Notes under the pieces: model-generated
Told to the model about the DNA's origin: nothing
What the model saw: the letters and a program-made list of their open reading frames with translations, nothing else
Database searches by the model: none
Assembly (NCBI GenBank): GCA_002698785.1
Contig: PAAG01000019.1
Span: 124,001-188,000, forward strand
Length of the DNA stretch: 64,000 nt
DNA from: Verrucomicrobiales bacterium
GTDB taxonomy: Bacteria; Verrucomicrobiota; Verrucomicrobiia; Verrucomicrobiales; DEV007
Direction of reading: 5' to 3'
Program-made: the position numbers and the translations under genes
In this document: in pieces, positions 46,270 to 54,689 of the stretch
Numbering within the stretch: the first letter of the stretch is position 1
Layout: every line of letters begins with the position of its first letter

Positions 46270-47202
46270 TCACTCCTCTTCCTTCTGCAGCTCTACTGGC
46301 ACAGTACTTGGGTCCACGATATTCCCGCTGACCCTGACGTAGGCGTTCAAAGCACCACCAAAATTAAACGTATCAGTGATATTCGGGAACATCCCGCCCG
46401 AATAGCCCACAACACCGTGGTGCCCCTGGCCTAAATTGGTCCCTGTGCCCGCCACAGGAATGTAACCAGACGCGAAATCGAAAAGAAGAGCGAAAAATGA
46501 TGTACCCGTGTAACTTGCGGAGAGGGCCGAGAAACTAATTGTGTCAATCTGGCCGGAGGCAGCAGTGGTCAAGGTGGTGATCGCAGAGGCGCCCCCTCCT
46601 CCAGATTGAGGCCCCACCAAAAGGACACCTGCAGTCGAATTCGTATTCGCAGGTCCTGGAACCACGACAGCGCGAACAGTGCTGATCGTTCCCGACGCAA
46701 GCATCGGCTGCGCAGTGGCGGAGTTAAATTTATTTCCGACAAAGGCTCCACCTCCGAAACCGATTGTAGGAAATCCAGAATCGTAAATGACTGTCCCTAC
46801 CAACGAAGCAGACTCACCGCCCCAGTCAAAACTTCCACCCGTCGCAGCCTTTTTTGCGCCCTCTTTTACGCTCTCTTCCAAAAGCGCCGAGTACGGGGGC
46901 ATTACAAATCCGTTATTAGCGAGAGTTTCCTGAAATCCGGTGCGAATCTCCCACTTGGCCTGCTGATAGGCTTTTTTCTCGGCCTCGCTCAAAGCGGACT
47001 TTTCCTCACTCGAGAGCCTAATCTCAGCATTCTGGGATTGAAAGTCAGCCCAGAGGTCGCGGTATTCCTGCTTGCGCTCATCGTCCATTTCATCCCACCC
47101 CGATGGAAGCGGGAACGCCTCCTCAGCAGCGCTAGCCGGAGAAAGAAAAAATCCGAACGCCGAGAGCGCTGCGAAAACGGTAGAAAAAAGTAAGCGGTCC
47201 AT
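46270..47202 (-). CDS. Exported protein, tandem paralog 1
   Basis: 310 residues from the ATG at 47202. The signal peptide is DRLLFSTVFAALSAFGFFLSPASA. A charged helix (EMDDERKQEYRDLWADF, SEEEKSA-type repeats, EKKAYQQAKWEIRTGF) is followed by a beta-rich region with GTVIYDSGFPTIGFG and GQGHHGVVGYSGGMFPNIT. The latter is nearly identical in the adjacent gene (GQGHHAVVGYTGGMGPNIT). The helix/beta arrangement resembles an exported adaptor or S-layer-type domain, but no family was recognised. It lies 64 bp after the paralog, and the pair probably arose by duplication. Confidence 0.72.
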   Translation of the reverse strand: MDRLLFSTVFAALSAFGFFLSPASAAEEAFPLPSGWDEMDDERKQEYRDLWADFQSQNAEIRLSSEEKSALSEAEKKAYQQAKWEIRTGFQETLANNGFVMPPYSALLEESVKEGAKKAATGGSFDWGGESASLVGTVIYDSGFPTIGFGGGAFVGNKFNSATAQPMLASGTISTVRAVVVPGPANTNSTAGVLLVGPQSGGGGASAITTLTTAASGQIDTISFSALSASYTGTSFFALLFDFASGYIPVAGTGTNLGQGHHGVVGYSGGMFPNITDTFNFGGALNAYVRVSGNIVDPSTVPVELQKEEE

Positions 47203-47266
47203 TTCTATGAGTCTTTGATCTAACAATAAGTGAGCAAGAAATCCGATTCAGCAAAAATCCTTGGCG

Positions 47267-48229
47267 TCACTCGCTTGGAGGTCCGGAAGATTCCCCACCG
47301 TTCGAGTCGCTTTCCACTTCGAATTTCATGAGCTCGACCGGCGTATCCGTCAGGATCACCCCGCTTGCTCGGATAAAGCCATTCATCCCTGCAATAGGTG
47401 TTGTCGACGTGATGTTCGGCCCCATCCCACCCGTATATCCCACAACAGCGTGGTGCCCCTGCCCCTTCGTCGTTCCCGGCCCGAATACCGGAAGATACGA
47501 ATTATCGAAATCACCAAAGAGGACAAAGAATGAGGAACCTGTATAGGTCACGCCCAGTCCCGCAAATGACACAGAGTCAATAACTCCTGTTGCCGCTCCA
47601 AACGTGGAAAAGATGGCCTGGGCACCACCCATTGACGTTTGTGGTCCAAGAAGCACGAACCCTGCAGAGCTTGTTGTGTTAGCCGCTCCTGGAACCACCA
47701 GAGCACGAATGGTACTTACAGTGCCCGGATTGCAGACAGGAAAACCAGACGAGAAGGTATCGAAGCGATTACCAATGATTTGTCCGGTTCCGTTTCCGAA
47801 AGCTGTAGTGGGAAAATCACTGTCATATACAATTGTCCCGTTGATTGCAGAGGAAATACTTTCCGATCCCCCTGAACCGGAGCCGTTGGAGTTGTTCATT
47901 TTCACTGCCGCCTCCGCAGCAATGTCTGTGTAGGATTTAAATTCAAATCCATTCTCCTCCAAATCGTCGTGATATCCCCGTCTCAATTCCCACATGGCCT
48001 GATAGTGGGCCTTCTTCTCTCCGGCACTCAGAGCTGCCTTTTCCTCCTCCGTAATCTTGATTGCCTTCAGCGCTGAGCGAAAACTTTCGTTCAGATCGAG
48101 AAACTCCTGTTTTCTTGCTTCGTCCATTTCCTCCCAGCCGATCGGCTTGGAGTTGTCGTCAGCCCTCAATGAACTGGAGAAAATGCAGAGGAACGCTGCT
48201 GCCGTGATGTGCGGAACTAGCTTGTACAT
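47267..48229 (-). CDS. Exported protein, tandem paralog 2
   Basis: 320 residues. Signal: HITAAAFLCIFSSSLRA. The order matches its paralog: helix with EEMDEARKQEFLDLNESF and EEEKAALSAGEKKAHYQAMWELRRGYH, a Ser/Gly linker (NNSNGSGSGGSE), then the beta region with NGTIVYDSDFPTTAFG, TIRALVVPGAANTTSSAG, and GQGHHAVVGYTGGMGPNIT. The helical and beta halves are well conserved between the copies and the linkers are not. Both end in a short acidic tail (EVESDSNGGESS). No metal or catalytic motif was identified. Probably the first gene of a two-gene unit. Confidence 0.72.
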   Translation of the reverse strand: MYKLVPHITAAAFLCIFSSSLRADDNSKPIGWEEMDEARKQEFLDLNESFRSALKAIKITEEEKAALSAGEKKAHYQAMWELRRGYHDDLEENGFEFKSYTDIAAEAAVKMNNSNGSGSGGSESISSAINGTIVYDSDFPTTAFGNGTGQIIGNRFDTFSSGFPVCNPGTVSTIRALVVPGAANTTSSAGFVLLGPQTSMGGAQAIFSTFGAATGVIDSVSFAGLGVTYTGSSFFVLFGDFDNSYLPVFGPGTTKGQGHHAVVGYTGGMGPNITSTTPIAGMNGFIRASGVILTDTPVELMKFEVESDSNGGESSGPPSE

Positions 48230-48671
48230 GGGTTCGAACGGGAATGGTTAGGCGGGTCAAACGGTTGCGCTACCTGAACAGTAGCAAGAAACAAGACAAC
48301 ATCTACCGGATCTCCTTTAATTTCAAGTAAATCACCGCCTCATGCGGAACTTTTCGTCTTACCACGCTTCCGTGATCGAAGCCCGGACCTCTGGTTGCCC
48401 TGCCCGAGCGAGATGCCCGCAATGAAGCCGGTAAATCTGCTCCTTCGAAATTGAAACATCTCCATCTCTAGCCCCCGAGAGGAAACGCCCCGATAGAAAG
48501 AGAATCACGGACAAATGCAGCCCAACCGATCATCAGTTCACCTTGGTTAGACAGGAAGAGTTAAAGTTCCTCATTCCTATCGGTTTTTTTGGTTGACCAC
48601 CTCTCACTTGTCGCGTTGTGTTTAGACGGTGTTTACTGTTTCCAACAGTCCCCGTCATCCCGCTTGAACCC
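48230..48671. other. 442-bp gap between divergent genes
   Basis: It should contain the promoters of both neighbours. No RNA gene was recognised. A TTGACC element lies at 48593-48598 on + but without a good -10. The only coding hint is the short minus-strand frame at 48359-48508. Confidence 0.5.
48359..48508 (-). CDS. Possible small protein or gene remnant
   Basis: A 49-codon open frame from GTG (48508) to TAA (48359), with upstream stop TGA in frame. The C-terminal half reads SISKEQIYRLHCGHLARAGQ, which looks more protein-like than chance, but there is no ATG, no ribosome site and no recognised family. It could be a degraded gene or noise. Confidence 0.2.
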   Translation of the reverse strand: MILFLSGRFLSGARDGDVSISKEQIYRLHCGHLARAGQPEVRASITEAW

Positions 48672-49784
48672 ATGAACCTCAAGAGCCGCACTCTCTCATT
48701 TCTTGTTCCATTGCTAGCAGCCGCAGCAGTCACATTCGGTGGATCTGCATTCGCCGGTGCAGGGCTGGTTGGCGTAACAATCAGCTCAACCGAGCCATCT
48801 CCAACGAATGTATCCCCGATTCCGATCACTTTTACGTTCGATGAAGATGTTCAAAACTTCACGCAAGGAGACATCACACCTACCAACGGGGCTCTCTCAA
48901 ACTTCCAGACGGTGTCTGCTGCCGTTTACACCGTAGATGTAACACCTGCTGCAGAAGGCACTGTTATGGTCGCCATCGCCGAAGGTGCTGCTCAAGCTGT
49001 GTCGGATGGAGACGATTCAGAAGCAGATTCGTTCAGCATCGACTACGATCTATCCCCTACCTTTACAATCGCAATCGCACAGGCAGGAGACACCTTAAAG
49101 GTCACAGTAGAATTCAACGAGGATGTCACTGGTTTCGATGCCTCAGACCTGACTATCGGCAACGGAACCTTGGCGAACTTTACTCCGGTCTCAGCGACCC
49201 TTTACACCTTCGACATTGTCTCATTGACCGGAAGTCCGGTCACGGTGGAAGTCGCTGACATGGCCGCAATGGACTTGGTAGGCAATCAAACCTCTGCTGA
49301 CACCGCGGCCTTCTCCGTTCCTTCCGTGCCTGACCTTCGCATTGGCGACAAGAGCAATCCTGGTAAGCACAAGGGCGACAACAACTACCGGAAAGTTCGC
49401 CACAAGGACAAGGACATAGCGAGAACCGCTAAATACTACCTGTCACTGGAGAACGATGGCGGCGCCACTGATTCTTTTACCTGCCGTTCGAAAAAGCAGC
49501 GCTCCTTCAAAGTAACTTACAAAGCCATCGGTGGAGGCGGCAACGTCACGGCAAAGATGATGACCCGTGGTTTCGTTCTCAGCCTCGAACCAGGTGAGAT
49601 TAAGAAGGTTAAGGGCATTGTCCGCAAGACTAGCAGCAGAACTACCTTTAAGGATAAGATCCAGATGCTTTCAAACCGCTCTTCTGCGAAGGATTCGGGT
49701 ATTGTCACCCTCAAATTCCGCAAGCCTGCAGCTGGAGCGAACGGCATTGTTCCAGGAACAGTCGGCGGCACACCGCTTCCGTGA
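48672..49784 (+). CDS. Exported Ig-domain protein with basic C-terminal domain (copy 3)
   Basis: 370 residues from the ATG at 48672, with signal peptide TLSFLVPLLAAAAVTFGGSAFA. Two bacterial Ig-like (Big_12-type) domains follow, with the repeats PIPITFTFDEDVQNFTQGDI and LKVTVEFNEDVTGFDASDL. From about residue 238 comes the domain shared with the M36 peptidase and the 4062 protein: PDLRIGDKSN, YYLSLENDGGATDSF, F-K-V-T-Y-K, GNVTAKMMTRG, LEPGE, ending I-V-T-L-K-F-R-K. A short Pro/Gly tail trails it. Probably a surface or matrix protein. It is divergent from the tandem paralogs. Confidence 0.78.
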   Translation: MNLKSRTLSFLVPLLAAAAVTFGGSAFAGAGLVGVTISSTEPSPTNVSPIPITFTFDEDVQNFTQGDITPTNGALSNFQTVSAAVYTVDVTPAAEGTVMVAIAEGAAQAVSDGDDSEADSFSIDYDLSPTFTIAIAQAGDTLKVTVEFNEDVTGFDASDLTIGNGTLANFTPVSATLYTFDIVSLTGSPVTVEVADMAAMDLVGNQTSADTAAFSVPSVPDLRIGDKSNPGKHKGDNNYRKVRHKDKDIARTAKYYLSLENDGGATDSFTCRSKKQRSFKVTYKAIGGGGNVTAKMMTRGFVLSLEPGEIKKVKGIVRKTSSRTTFKDKIQMLSNRSSAKDSGIVTLKFRKPAAGANGIVPGTVGGTPLP

Positions 49785-49841
49785 TCTGACACCACGATGG
49801 AGGGAATTCGAAAGAATTTCCTCCGCCCTACCTCTTTGTTC

Positions 49842-50069
49842 ATGGCTTTCACCAGCAAGAAGAAACGCCTGAAAATTGACGGTGATCTCTGCGACGAGTT
49901 GGCCTCGAATTACGAGAAGTGCGGATACAGCTCTGTCGACGAAATGGCAGAGCACCTGATCCGAACTGGTCTCGATCAAATCCAATCTGCACTAGGTGAT
50001 TCCTCTGTTTCCGAAGAAGAACGCAAACTCGCCGAAGAGCAGCTTCGCGGTCTCGGATACCTGAAGTAG
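49842..50069 (+). CDS. Small RHH-like protein
   Basis: 75 residues from the ATG at 49842. It reads KKKRLKIDGDLCDELASNY, then KCGYSSVDEMAEHLIRTGLDQI, and ends in EEQLRGLGYLK. The first strand followed by two helices is a ribbon-helix-helix-like pattern, and 'L-R-G-L-G-Y' is a recurrent C-terminal motif of small proteins found next to sulfatase- or phosphodiesterase-type genes. It ends 1 bp before the next ATG, so it is coupled to the sulfotransferase-like gene. Could be a regulator or a partner protein; DNA binding is unproven. Confidence 0.7.
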   Translation: MAFTSKKKRLKIDGDLCDELASNYEKCGYSSVDEMAEHLIRTGLDQIQSALGDSSVSEEERKLAEEQLRGLGYLK

Positions 50070-50070
50070 A

Positions 50071-50664
50071 ATGGAAGCGACTTCCCGCGCGTCTTCTCAG
50101 GTAATTACCGTTGTTTCAGGCCTGCCACGTTCAGGAACCTCGATGATGATGGCGATGCTGGAAGCTGGAGGAATTCAGCCTCTGGTCGATGATCACCGCC
50201 CTGCTGATGAATCGAATCGCAACGGCTACTACGAATTTGAACCAGTTCTTGCCAGCCGAGAGTCTGTCGACTGGGTTCCAGCAGCGAAAGGAAAAGCAGT
50301 CAAAGTAATCTACGCCCTCCTCGACAGTCTCCCGAGAGGATTTGAGTATCGCGTAATATTCATGATTCGTGACATAAGCGAAGTAGTGGAATCACAACAA
50401 AAGATGCTCAAGCGCATCGGCAAAGAAGGCGCGGCCCTTCCCCCTGAAAAGCTTGAAGGTATTTTCGAAAGAGAAAGGGAAAGGTCCCTCACTTGGCTTT
50501 CTGATCAGGAGAATTTCCAAGTCCTCGAAATCGACTTTCAACAAGCCCTCACTGAACCAGAAGTATGCAGTCAGGCGATTAGCAACTTTCTAGGTGGAGA
50601 TCTTGATCTTGAGGAAATGGCCAAGATCGCAAGTCCGGAGCTTCGCACAGTTTCGAGAAACTGA
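50071..50664 (+). CDS. Sulfotransferase-like P-loop protein
   Basis: 197 residues. The phosphate-binding loop VVSGLPRSGTSMMMAML at residues about 13-28 fits the PAPS-binding 5'-PSB motif of sulfotransferases. VIFMIRDISEVVESQQKML is the 3'-phosphate-binding region (R-D ... S). It is shorter than typical bacterial sulfotransferases (250-300) and lacks their C-terminal part, so it may transfer sulfate to a small target or act as a related kinase. It contains 'DESNRNGYYEFE', which fits the substrate-side loop. It is coupled to the small RHH-like gene. Confidence 0.72.
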   Translation: MEATSRASSQVITVVSGLPRSGTSMMMAMLEAGGIQPLVDDHRPADESNRNGYYEFEPVLASRESVDWVPAAKGKAVKVIYALLDSLPRGFEYRVIFMIRDISEVVESQQKMLKRIGKEGAALPPEKLEGIFERERERSLTWLSDQENFQVLEIDFQQALTEPEVCSQAISNFLGGDLDLEEMAKIASPELRTVSRN

Positions 50665-50679
50665 GTCACCAGAGCCCTC

Positions 50680-51528
50680 TCAGGAATACTCCAACATCAC
50701 CTCCTCGATAGGCAAGCCAGTCCCCTCCCTTCGGGTAATCAATCGAGCCGCGGCAAAATGATCGACTTTGGCGGAAGGAATCTGCGCCACAACAGCACTT
50801 TCAATCTCTGTGTCTGAATATCCGTTCAGCCTCGCGATAATGAGCGCCCCCTGCATCGGGGATACGCTCGGGTTGTAAGCGGCATTTTCCAGATATGGCG
50901 AGGAGAAAACATTTCCGTCCCGAGTGACTACTGCCGCGCCACCAAAGACTGATGTGTAGGGAGCATATGACCGGCAGGCAGAAGCAACAGCCTCTTCGAC
51001 TCCCGGTCCTGCTACGCATTGAGATTTCTTCAAGTCATGAGGTTCCGAAGCAAGCAGTCCCGCTTGCACACCCAGATCACCTGGCCCAAACGCCCCGGGA
51101 AGAGCCTCCTCCAAGTCCTGATATGGTCCCTGGGGAAGAATGATTTTCAATTTCGAGGCCGTCGCCAGCTCATATAGGAACTGTCGGCAGCATCCGCACG
51201 GCGGAGACGATACAGCAAGTCGAACGATTCCCTGCTCGCGGTGGGCTTCTGCATTCACCACCGCAGCCTGCTCGGCATGAATTGTTTGCGTCAAAGCGCT
51301 TCCAGAAAACTCGTAGTTCCCACCAAAATAGAGAGCCCCCGACTCTCCCTGTGCTATTGCACCGACGGAAAAGCCCGACAGGACAGGTGCAGCAAAAGAA
51401 CAGGCAAGAGGAAAAAGTCCCAGCATCAGTTCCTCAATATTCGCCTCGTCACCGAGACTCTGAACAGCAGCAGGAGACAACCGCCCGCACTCCAAAAAAC
51501 TCTTCGCTTTCTCAATCAGAGTAACCAT
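50680..51528 (-). CDS. cdd: Cytidine deaminase
   Basis: 282 residues, the long homodimeric form (E. coli Cdd is 294). The zinc site is TIHAEQ (His84, with Glu86 as the proton shuttle) and PPCGCC (Cys111 and Cys114). The substrate-side strand SGALYFGGNYEFSG precedes it. A second, inactive deaminase-like half follows (YTSVFGGAAVVTRDGNVFSSP), as in E. coli. It converts cytidine and deoxycytidine to uridine and deoxyuridine for pyrimidine salvage. Its neighbours are unrelated. Confidence 0.94.
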   Translation of the reverse strand: MVTLIEKAKSFLECGRLSPAAVQSLGDEANIEELMLGLFPLACSFAAPVLSGFSVGAIAQGESGALYFGGNYEFSGSALTQTIHAEQAAVVNAEAHREQGIVRLAVSSPPCGCCRQFLYELATASKLKIILPQGPYQDLEEALPGAFGPGDLGVQAGLLASEPHDLKKSQCVAGPGVEEAVASACRSYAPYTSVFGGAAVVTRDGNVFSSPYLENAAYNPSVSPMQGALIIARLNGYSDTEIESAVVAQIPSAKVDHFAAARLITRREGTGLPIEEVMLEYS

Positions 51529-51602
51529 CTATTTCTACTGCGATGAATATTGGCTTTTTACGCGAACTGAAGTGAAGGTCGGGCACACTTCGAATACTGA
51601 AA

Positions 51603-52139
51603 ATGATCGTTCGTATAACAAAAGGTATCTTTTCTGATATCAAATCTGTTCTTCAGCACTTCAAGTCAGAGGGCTTTCGGAGCACCCTTGCATGGCTTCA
51701 CTCTAAAGAAGCGCCCGTGACCTTTCAATTCGCGAAATACGGACTTTGCGGGGTCGCCACCACAGTACTGCATCTCGGAATTTTCACTCTCCTGTCTCAC
51801 ACAGTCTTCCCCGCGCACGATTACCTCGCCGAGGGGGGCTTGGCGGACTCTCTGAAAGAGCGAAACGCCATCCTGAGCAACCTCATCGCCTTTCCATTGT
51901 CCAACATCTTCGCCTATTACCTGAACACTTGGTTCGTATTCACACCGGGAAGGCACTCATGGTGGCGAGAGTTCCTTCTTTTCACCATTATCTCATTTGT
52001 CAGTTTTGGAGCCGGACTGCTTAGCGGCCCTATCCTCATCTCTCGAGGATTAAATCCGTGGTTTGCACAAGTGGCTTTGATGGTCACCTCGGCCATTGTC
52101 AATTTCGTGTGCAGAAAATTCCTCGTCTTCCTCAAATAA
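51603..52139 (+). CDS. GtrA-like membrane protein
   Basis: 178 residues. Four membrane helices: KYGLCGVATTVLHLGIFTLL, AFPLSNIFAYYLNTWFVF, LLFTIISFVSFGAGLLSGPIL, and VALMVTSAIVNFVCRKFLVF. The pattern K-Y-x-x-x-G-x-x-x-T-x-x-x-x-x-x-F, the N-x-x-x-A-Y-x-x-N-x-x-F-V-F and the final 'N-F-x-x-x-R-x-x-V-F' match GtrA, a family linked to flipping or transfer of lipid-linked sugars. An N-terminal cytosolic stretch of about 35 residues is added. No sugar transferase is adjacent, so the substrate is open. Confidence 0.9.
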   Translation: MIVRITKGIFSDIKSVLQHFKSEGFRSTLAWLHSKEAPVTFQFAKYGLCGVATTVLHLGIFTLLSHTVFPAHDYLAEGGLADSLKERNAILSNLIAFPLSNIFAYYLNTWFVFTPGRHSWWREFLLFTIISFVSFGAGLLSGPILISRGLNPWFAQVALMVTSAIVNFVCRKFLVFLK

Positions 52140-52150
52140 GAGAAAGGCGT

Positions 52151-53698
52151 TTACTGGATTGGTGCCAGCAATCGGGCGAGTCTGACTTGAAGGCGAAAGA
52201 AAAAGCCTTCCTCCGTATAGTCCTCACTTTTCGCTCGCCTGCTGTTGCTGAAATCCGTTTCAAACATTTCCGCGACGTCTTGGTTGAAAGCGGGATCGTC
52301 CACAATTCCGGTAATTTCGAAGTTCAAGCGGAAGGATCGATTATCAAAATTAGCAGACCCAATGGAAGAAATCCTGTCATCGATCAGCACCGCTTTCTGA
52401 TGAAGAAACCCTTTCTCATATCGGTAGAGTTTTACCCCCGCCTGCTCCAATTCCTTCAGGTAGGAGAATGAAGATAGATAGACTAAGCGACTATCGCTCA
52501 AATCGGGCATCAAAACCCTCACATCGACACCACGCACTGCGGCCAATTGAAGTGCCGTAACGATTTTATCGTCGGGAACGAAGTAAGGAGTAGCAATCCA
52601 CACTCTGTCCTCGGCCTCGTTGATCGCTGTCAGGAAGAACATCGCACATGTCTCCATTGGGTCTGCCGGACCGGTCGCAAGGCAGAGCGCATCCATCTCC
52701 CCTGCCAGATCGTCCTCTGTGATCTCCCATTCAAGATCTTCGAGAACTTCGCCCGTAGCCCAGTGCCAGTCCTCTACAAAAGGAATTTGCAGAGTCTTCA
52801 CGACGGGACCTTCCATTCTAATATGACTGTCTCGCCAGGGAGTCAGCGTTGGGTGATACCCCAGATACTCATCCCCGACATTGTGGCCGCCCACGAATCC
52901 CACCTTACCATCGACAACTACCAGCTTTCTATGATTGCGAAAATTTAGCTGAAAGCGATTTGCCTCTCCTGACAATTCCATAAAATAATTCGCATCCACC
53001 CCCGCCTCTCGCAACTCTCCAAAATAGCGATCTGGGAGACCTAGAGCACCGTAGTTGTCGACCAATAACCTGACACGAACCCCCTCTTTCGCTTTCTCGA
53101 TTAACTTATCCTTGAGCTTCCCACCCAGCTCATCGTCTCGCACGATGTAGAATTGAACCAGGATATATTCCTCCGCCTTTTCGATGGCATCGAAAATGGA
53201 ATCAAAAGTGTTTTTCCCATCGACAAGCAGATCGACATGATTCCCCCGCGTCATCGGCATCGAAGCCAGTTTTTCAAGCGTTCTGCAAATCCTCGAACCA
53301 TCTGTCCCTTTGGACTCGAAACCTTCAAGATTCTCCACAAGGGATTCTGCATACGGGCGAAGCTTCTCGAGTCCAGCCGTTCGCGAAGCGGTATAGGAGT
53401 CCAACTTCGAGTCCCCAAATACGAACCAAGCAGGAACAGCAACAATCGGAACCGTATTTAGAGAAATCGCCCAGGCGACCGCTCCCTGCTCGGTTCTCGA
53501 TTGCATTACAGCGAAAACGGAGCAGACCAATCCCACTGCGTGGAATACCACATGCAGGAGAGCGCGAATCGGCCTGCGCCTTCTTCGCAATACCCCCAGA
53601 AACGAGGCAGTTCGAGGAAACTTTCTGGAAAAGCCGGAGACGAAGTTTCCGATCTTCAGCCGAATGGACCCTAGAAACCCTGTAACGGCATTTTTCAT
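52151..53698 (-). CDS. cls: Cardiolipin synthase
   Basis: 515 residues. N-terminal membrane helices (LLHVVFHAVGLVCSVFAVM, then AVAWAISLNTVPIVAVPAW) are followed by two PLD catalytic motifs: HRKLVVVDGKVGFVGGHNVG and HQKAVLIDDRISSIGSANFD, both complete HxKx4D sets. Together with the length, this fits bacterial cardiolipin synthase type 1, which condenses two phosphatidylglycerols into cardiolipin and glycerol. It converges with the GtrA gene and is 49 bp from the MscS-like gene stop on the same strand. Confidence 0.92.
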   Translation of the reverse strand: MKNAVTGFLGSIRLKIGNFVSGFSRKFPRTASFLGVLRRRRRPIRALLHVVFHAVGLVCSVFAVMQSRTEQGAVAWAISLNTVPIVAVPAWFVFGDSKLDSYTASRTAGLEKLRPYAESLVENLEGFESKGTDGSRICRTLEKLASMPMTRGNHVDLLVDGKNTFDSIFDAIEKAEEYILVQFYIVRDDELGGKLKDKLIEKAKEGVRVRLLVDNYGALGLPDRYFGELREAGVDANYFMELSGEANRFQLNFRNHRKLVVVDGKVGFVGGHNVGDEYLGYHPTLTPWRDSHIRMEGPVVKTLQIPFVEDWHWATGEVLEDLEWEITEDDLAGEMDALCLATGPADPMETCAMFFLTAINEAEDRVWIATPYFVPDDKIVTALQLAAVRGVDVRVLMPDLSDSRLVYLSSFSYLKELEQAGVKLYRYEKGFLHQKAVLIDDRISSIGSANFDNRSFRLNFEITGIVDDPAFNQDVAEMFETDFSNSRRAKSEDYTEEGFFFRLQVRLARLLAPIQ

Positions 53699-53747
53699 TG
53701 ATCACGCTGCCAACATGCACACCCAGCAACTTTGAAGCAAAGAGGGG

Positions 53748-54659
53748 TCACTCCGCCCTCTCCATCTTCATCGGCTCGGCGAAGGTAAGAGTGCGGTAAG
53801 GAAAAGGGATTTCAATTCCAGCTTTGTCCAAATCTCGCTTGATCGCAGTGATAACTTCTCCACGAGACTTCCGAACATCGCCCGGTCGCGAAGAGGTCCA
53901 CCACGCAACGTCGATGTCGATACTGCTGGACCCGAATGCCTTGGGGTATATTTGGGTGGGTTCCTTCCCCTCGACAGAATGACAGGATTCTACCGCTCCC
54001 CTGATTACCTCCACGGACTGCTCGACATCTTCGCCATAGCCAACACCGGCAAGTATATGAACTCGGCGAAATTCTCGATCTGTCAGGACCTCCACGGGAT
54101 TTTTGAAGAGAAAGGAGTTAGGCACCACTACCAGTTCACCCGTGGTTTTTCGAATTTGCGTCATTCGAATCTGCACATCTTCCACCTTACCTTCGATGCC
54201 TTCGCACTCGATAAAATCACCACTTTCAAAAGGGAATCTCCATAGGAGCAAGATACCCGCGAAGAAGTTCTCGAAGATATCCTGAAACGCAAGGCCGACT
54301 GCCACTGACAGTAGCCCGACACCTCCCAGTGCTTTTGCAGGATCTATCCCCGGGAAGACGACAATGGCTGCTATCAGTAATCCAGCGAACCAAAGCAAAA
54401 TAGTAAGAAAGCGAATCAGAAGTTCACGTAGCGATTCACGTAGAGATCGCTTTGCCAGAACCTTCCCGACGACTCGCTTTGCGACAGCAACCACAACTCC
54501 GGTCGCGAGCAGAATCAGAATCCCTGCGACAATGTAAGGGAATCTCTCCAGGAACGATTCCCAGATTCCCGTGATTGAGCTAACCACGGTATCCGTCACT
54601 TCTTCCGTCGACTCCGGAACGCCGGACTCGTTAGCTTCCGCCAGAATGAATGCGAGCAT
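53748..54659 (-). CDS. MscS-family mechanosensitive channel
   Basis: 303 residues (E. coli MscS 286). Membrane helices PYIVAGILILLATGVVVAV, FLTILLWFAGLLIAAIVVF and the pore helix GGVGLLSVAVGLAFQDIFENFFAG, whose Gly/Ala spacing is the pore signature. The cytosolic beta domain follows (EGIEGKVEDVQIRMTQIRKTTGELVVVPNSFLFKNPV) with the PN[SA] motif, then the alpha/beta cage. It relieves turgor on osmotic downshock. It starts 31 bp after the hypothetical gene upstream, so they may share a transcript. Confidence 0.92.
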   Translation of the reverse strand: MLAFILAEANESGVPESTEEVTDTVVSSITGIWESFLERFPYIVAGILILLATGVVVAVAKRVVGKVLAKRSLRESLRELLIRFLTILLWFAGLLIAAIVVFPGIDPAKALGGVGLLSVAVGLAFQDIFENFFAGILLLWRFPFESGDFIECEGIEGKVEDVQIRMTQIRKTTGELVVVPNSFLFKNPVEVLTDREFRRVHILAGVGYGEDVEQSVEVIRGAVESCHSVEGKEPTQIYPKAFGSSSIDIDVAWWTSSRPGDVRKSRGEVITAIKRDLDKAGIEIPFPYRTLTFAEPMKMERAE

Positions 54660-54689
54660 GAGAGTAAAATAAGCGAAGGGTGAAAGAAA

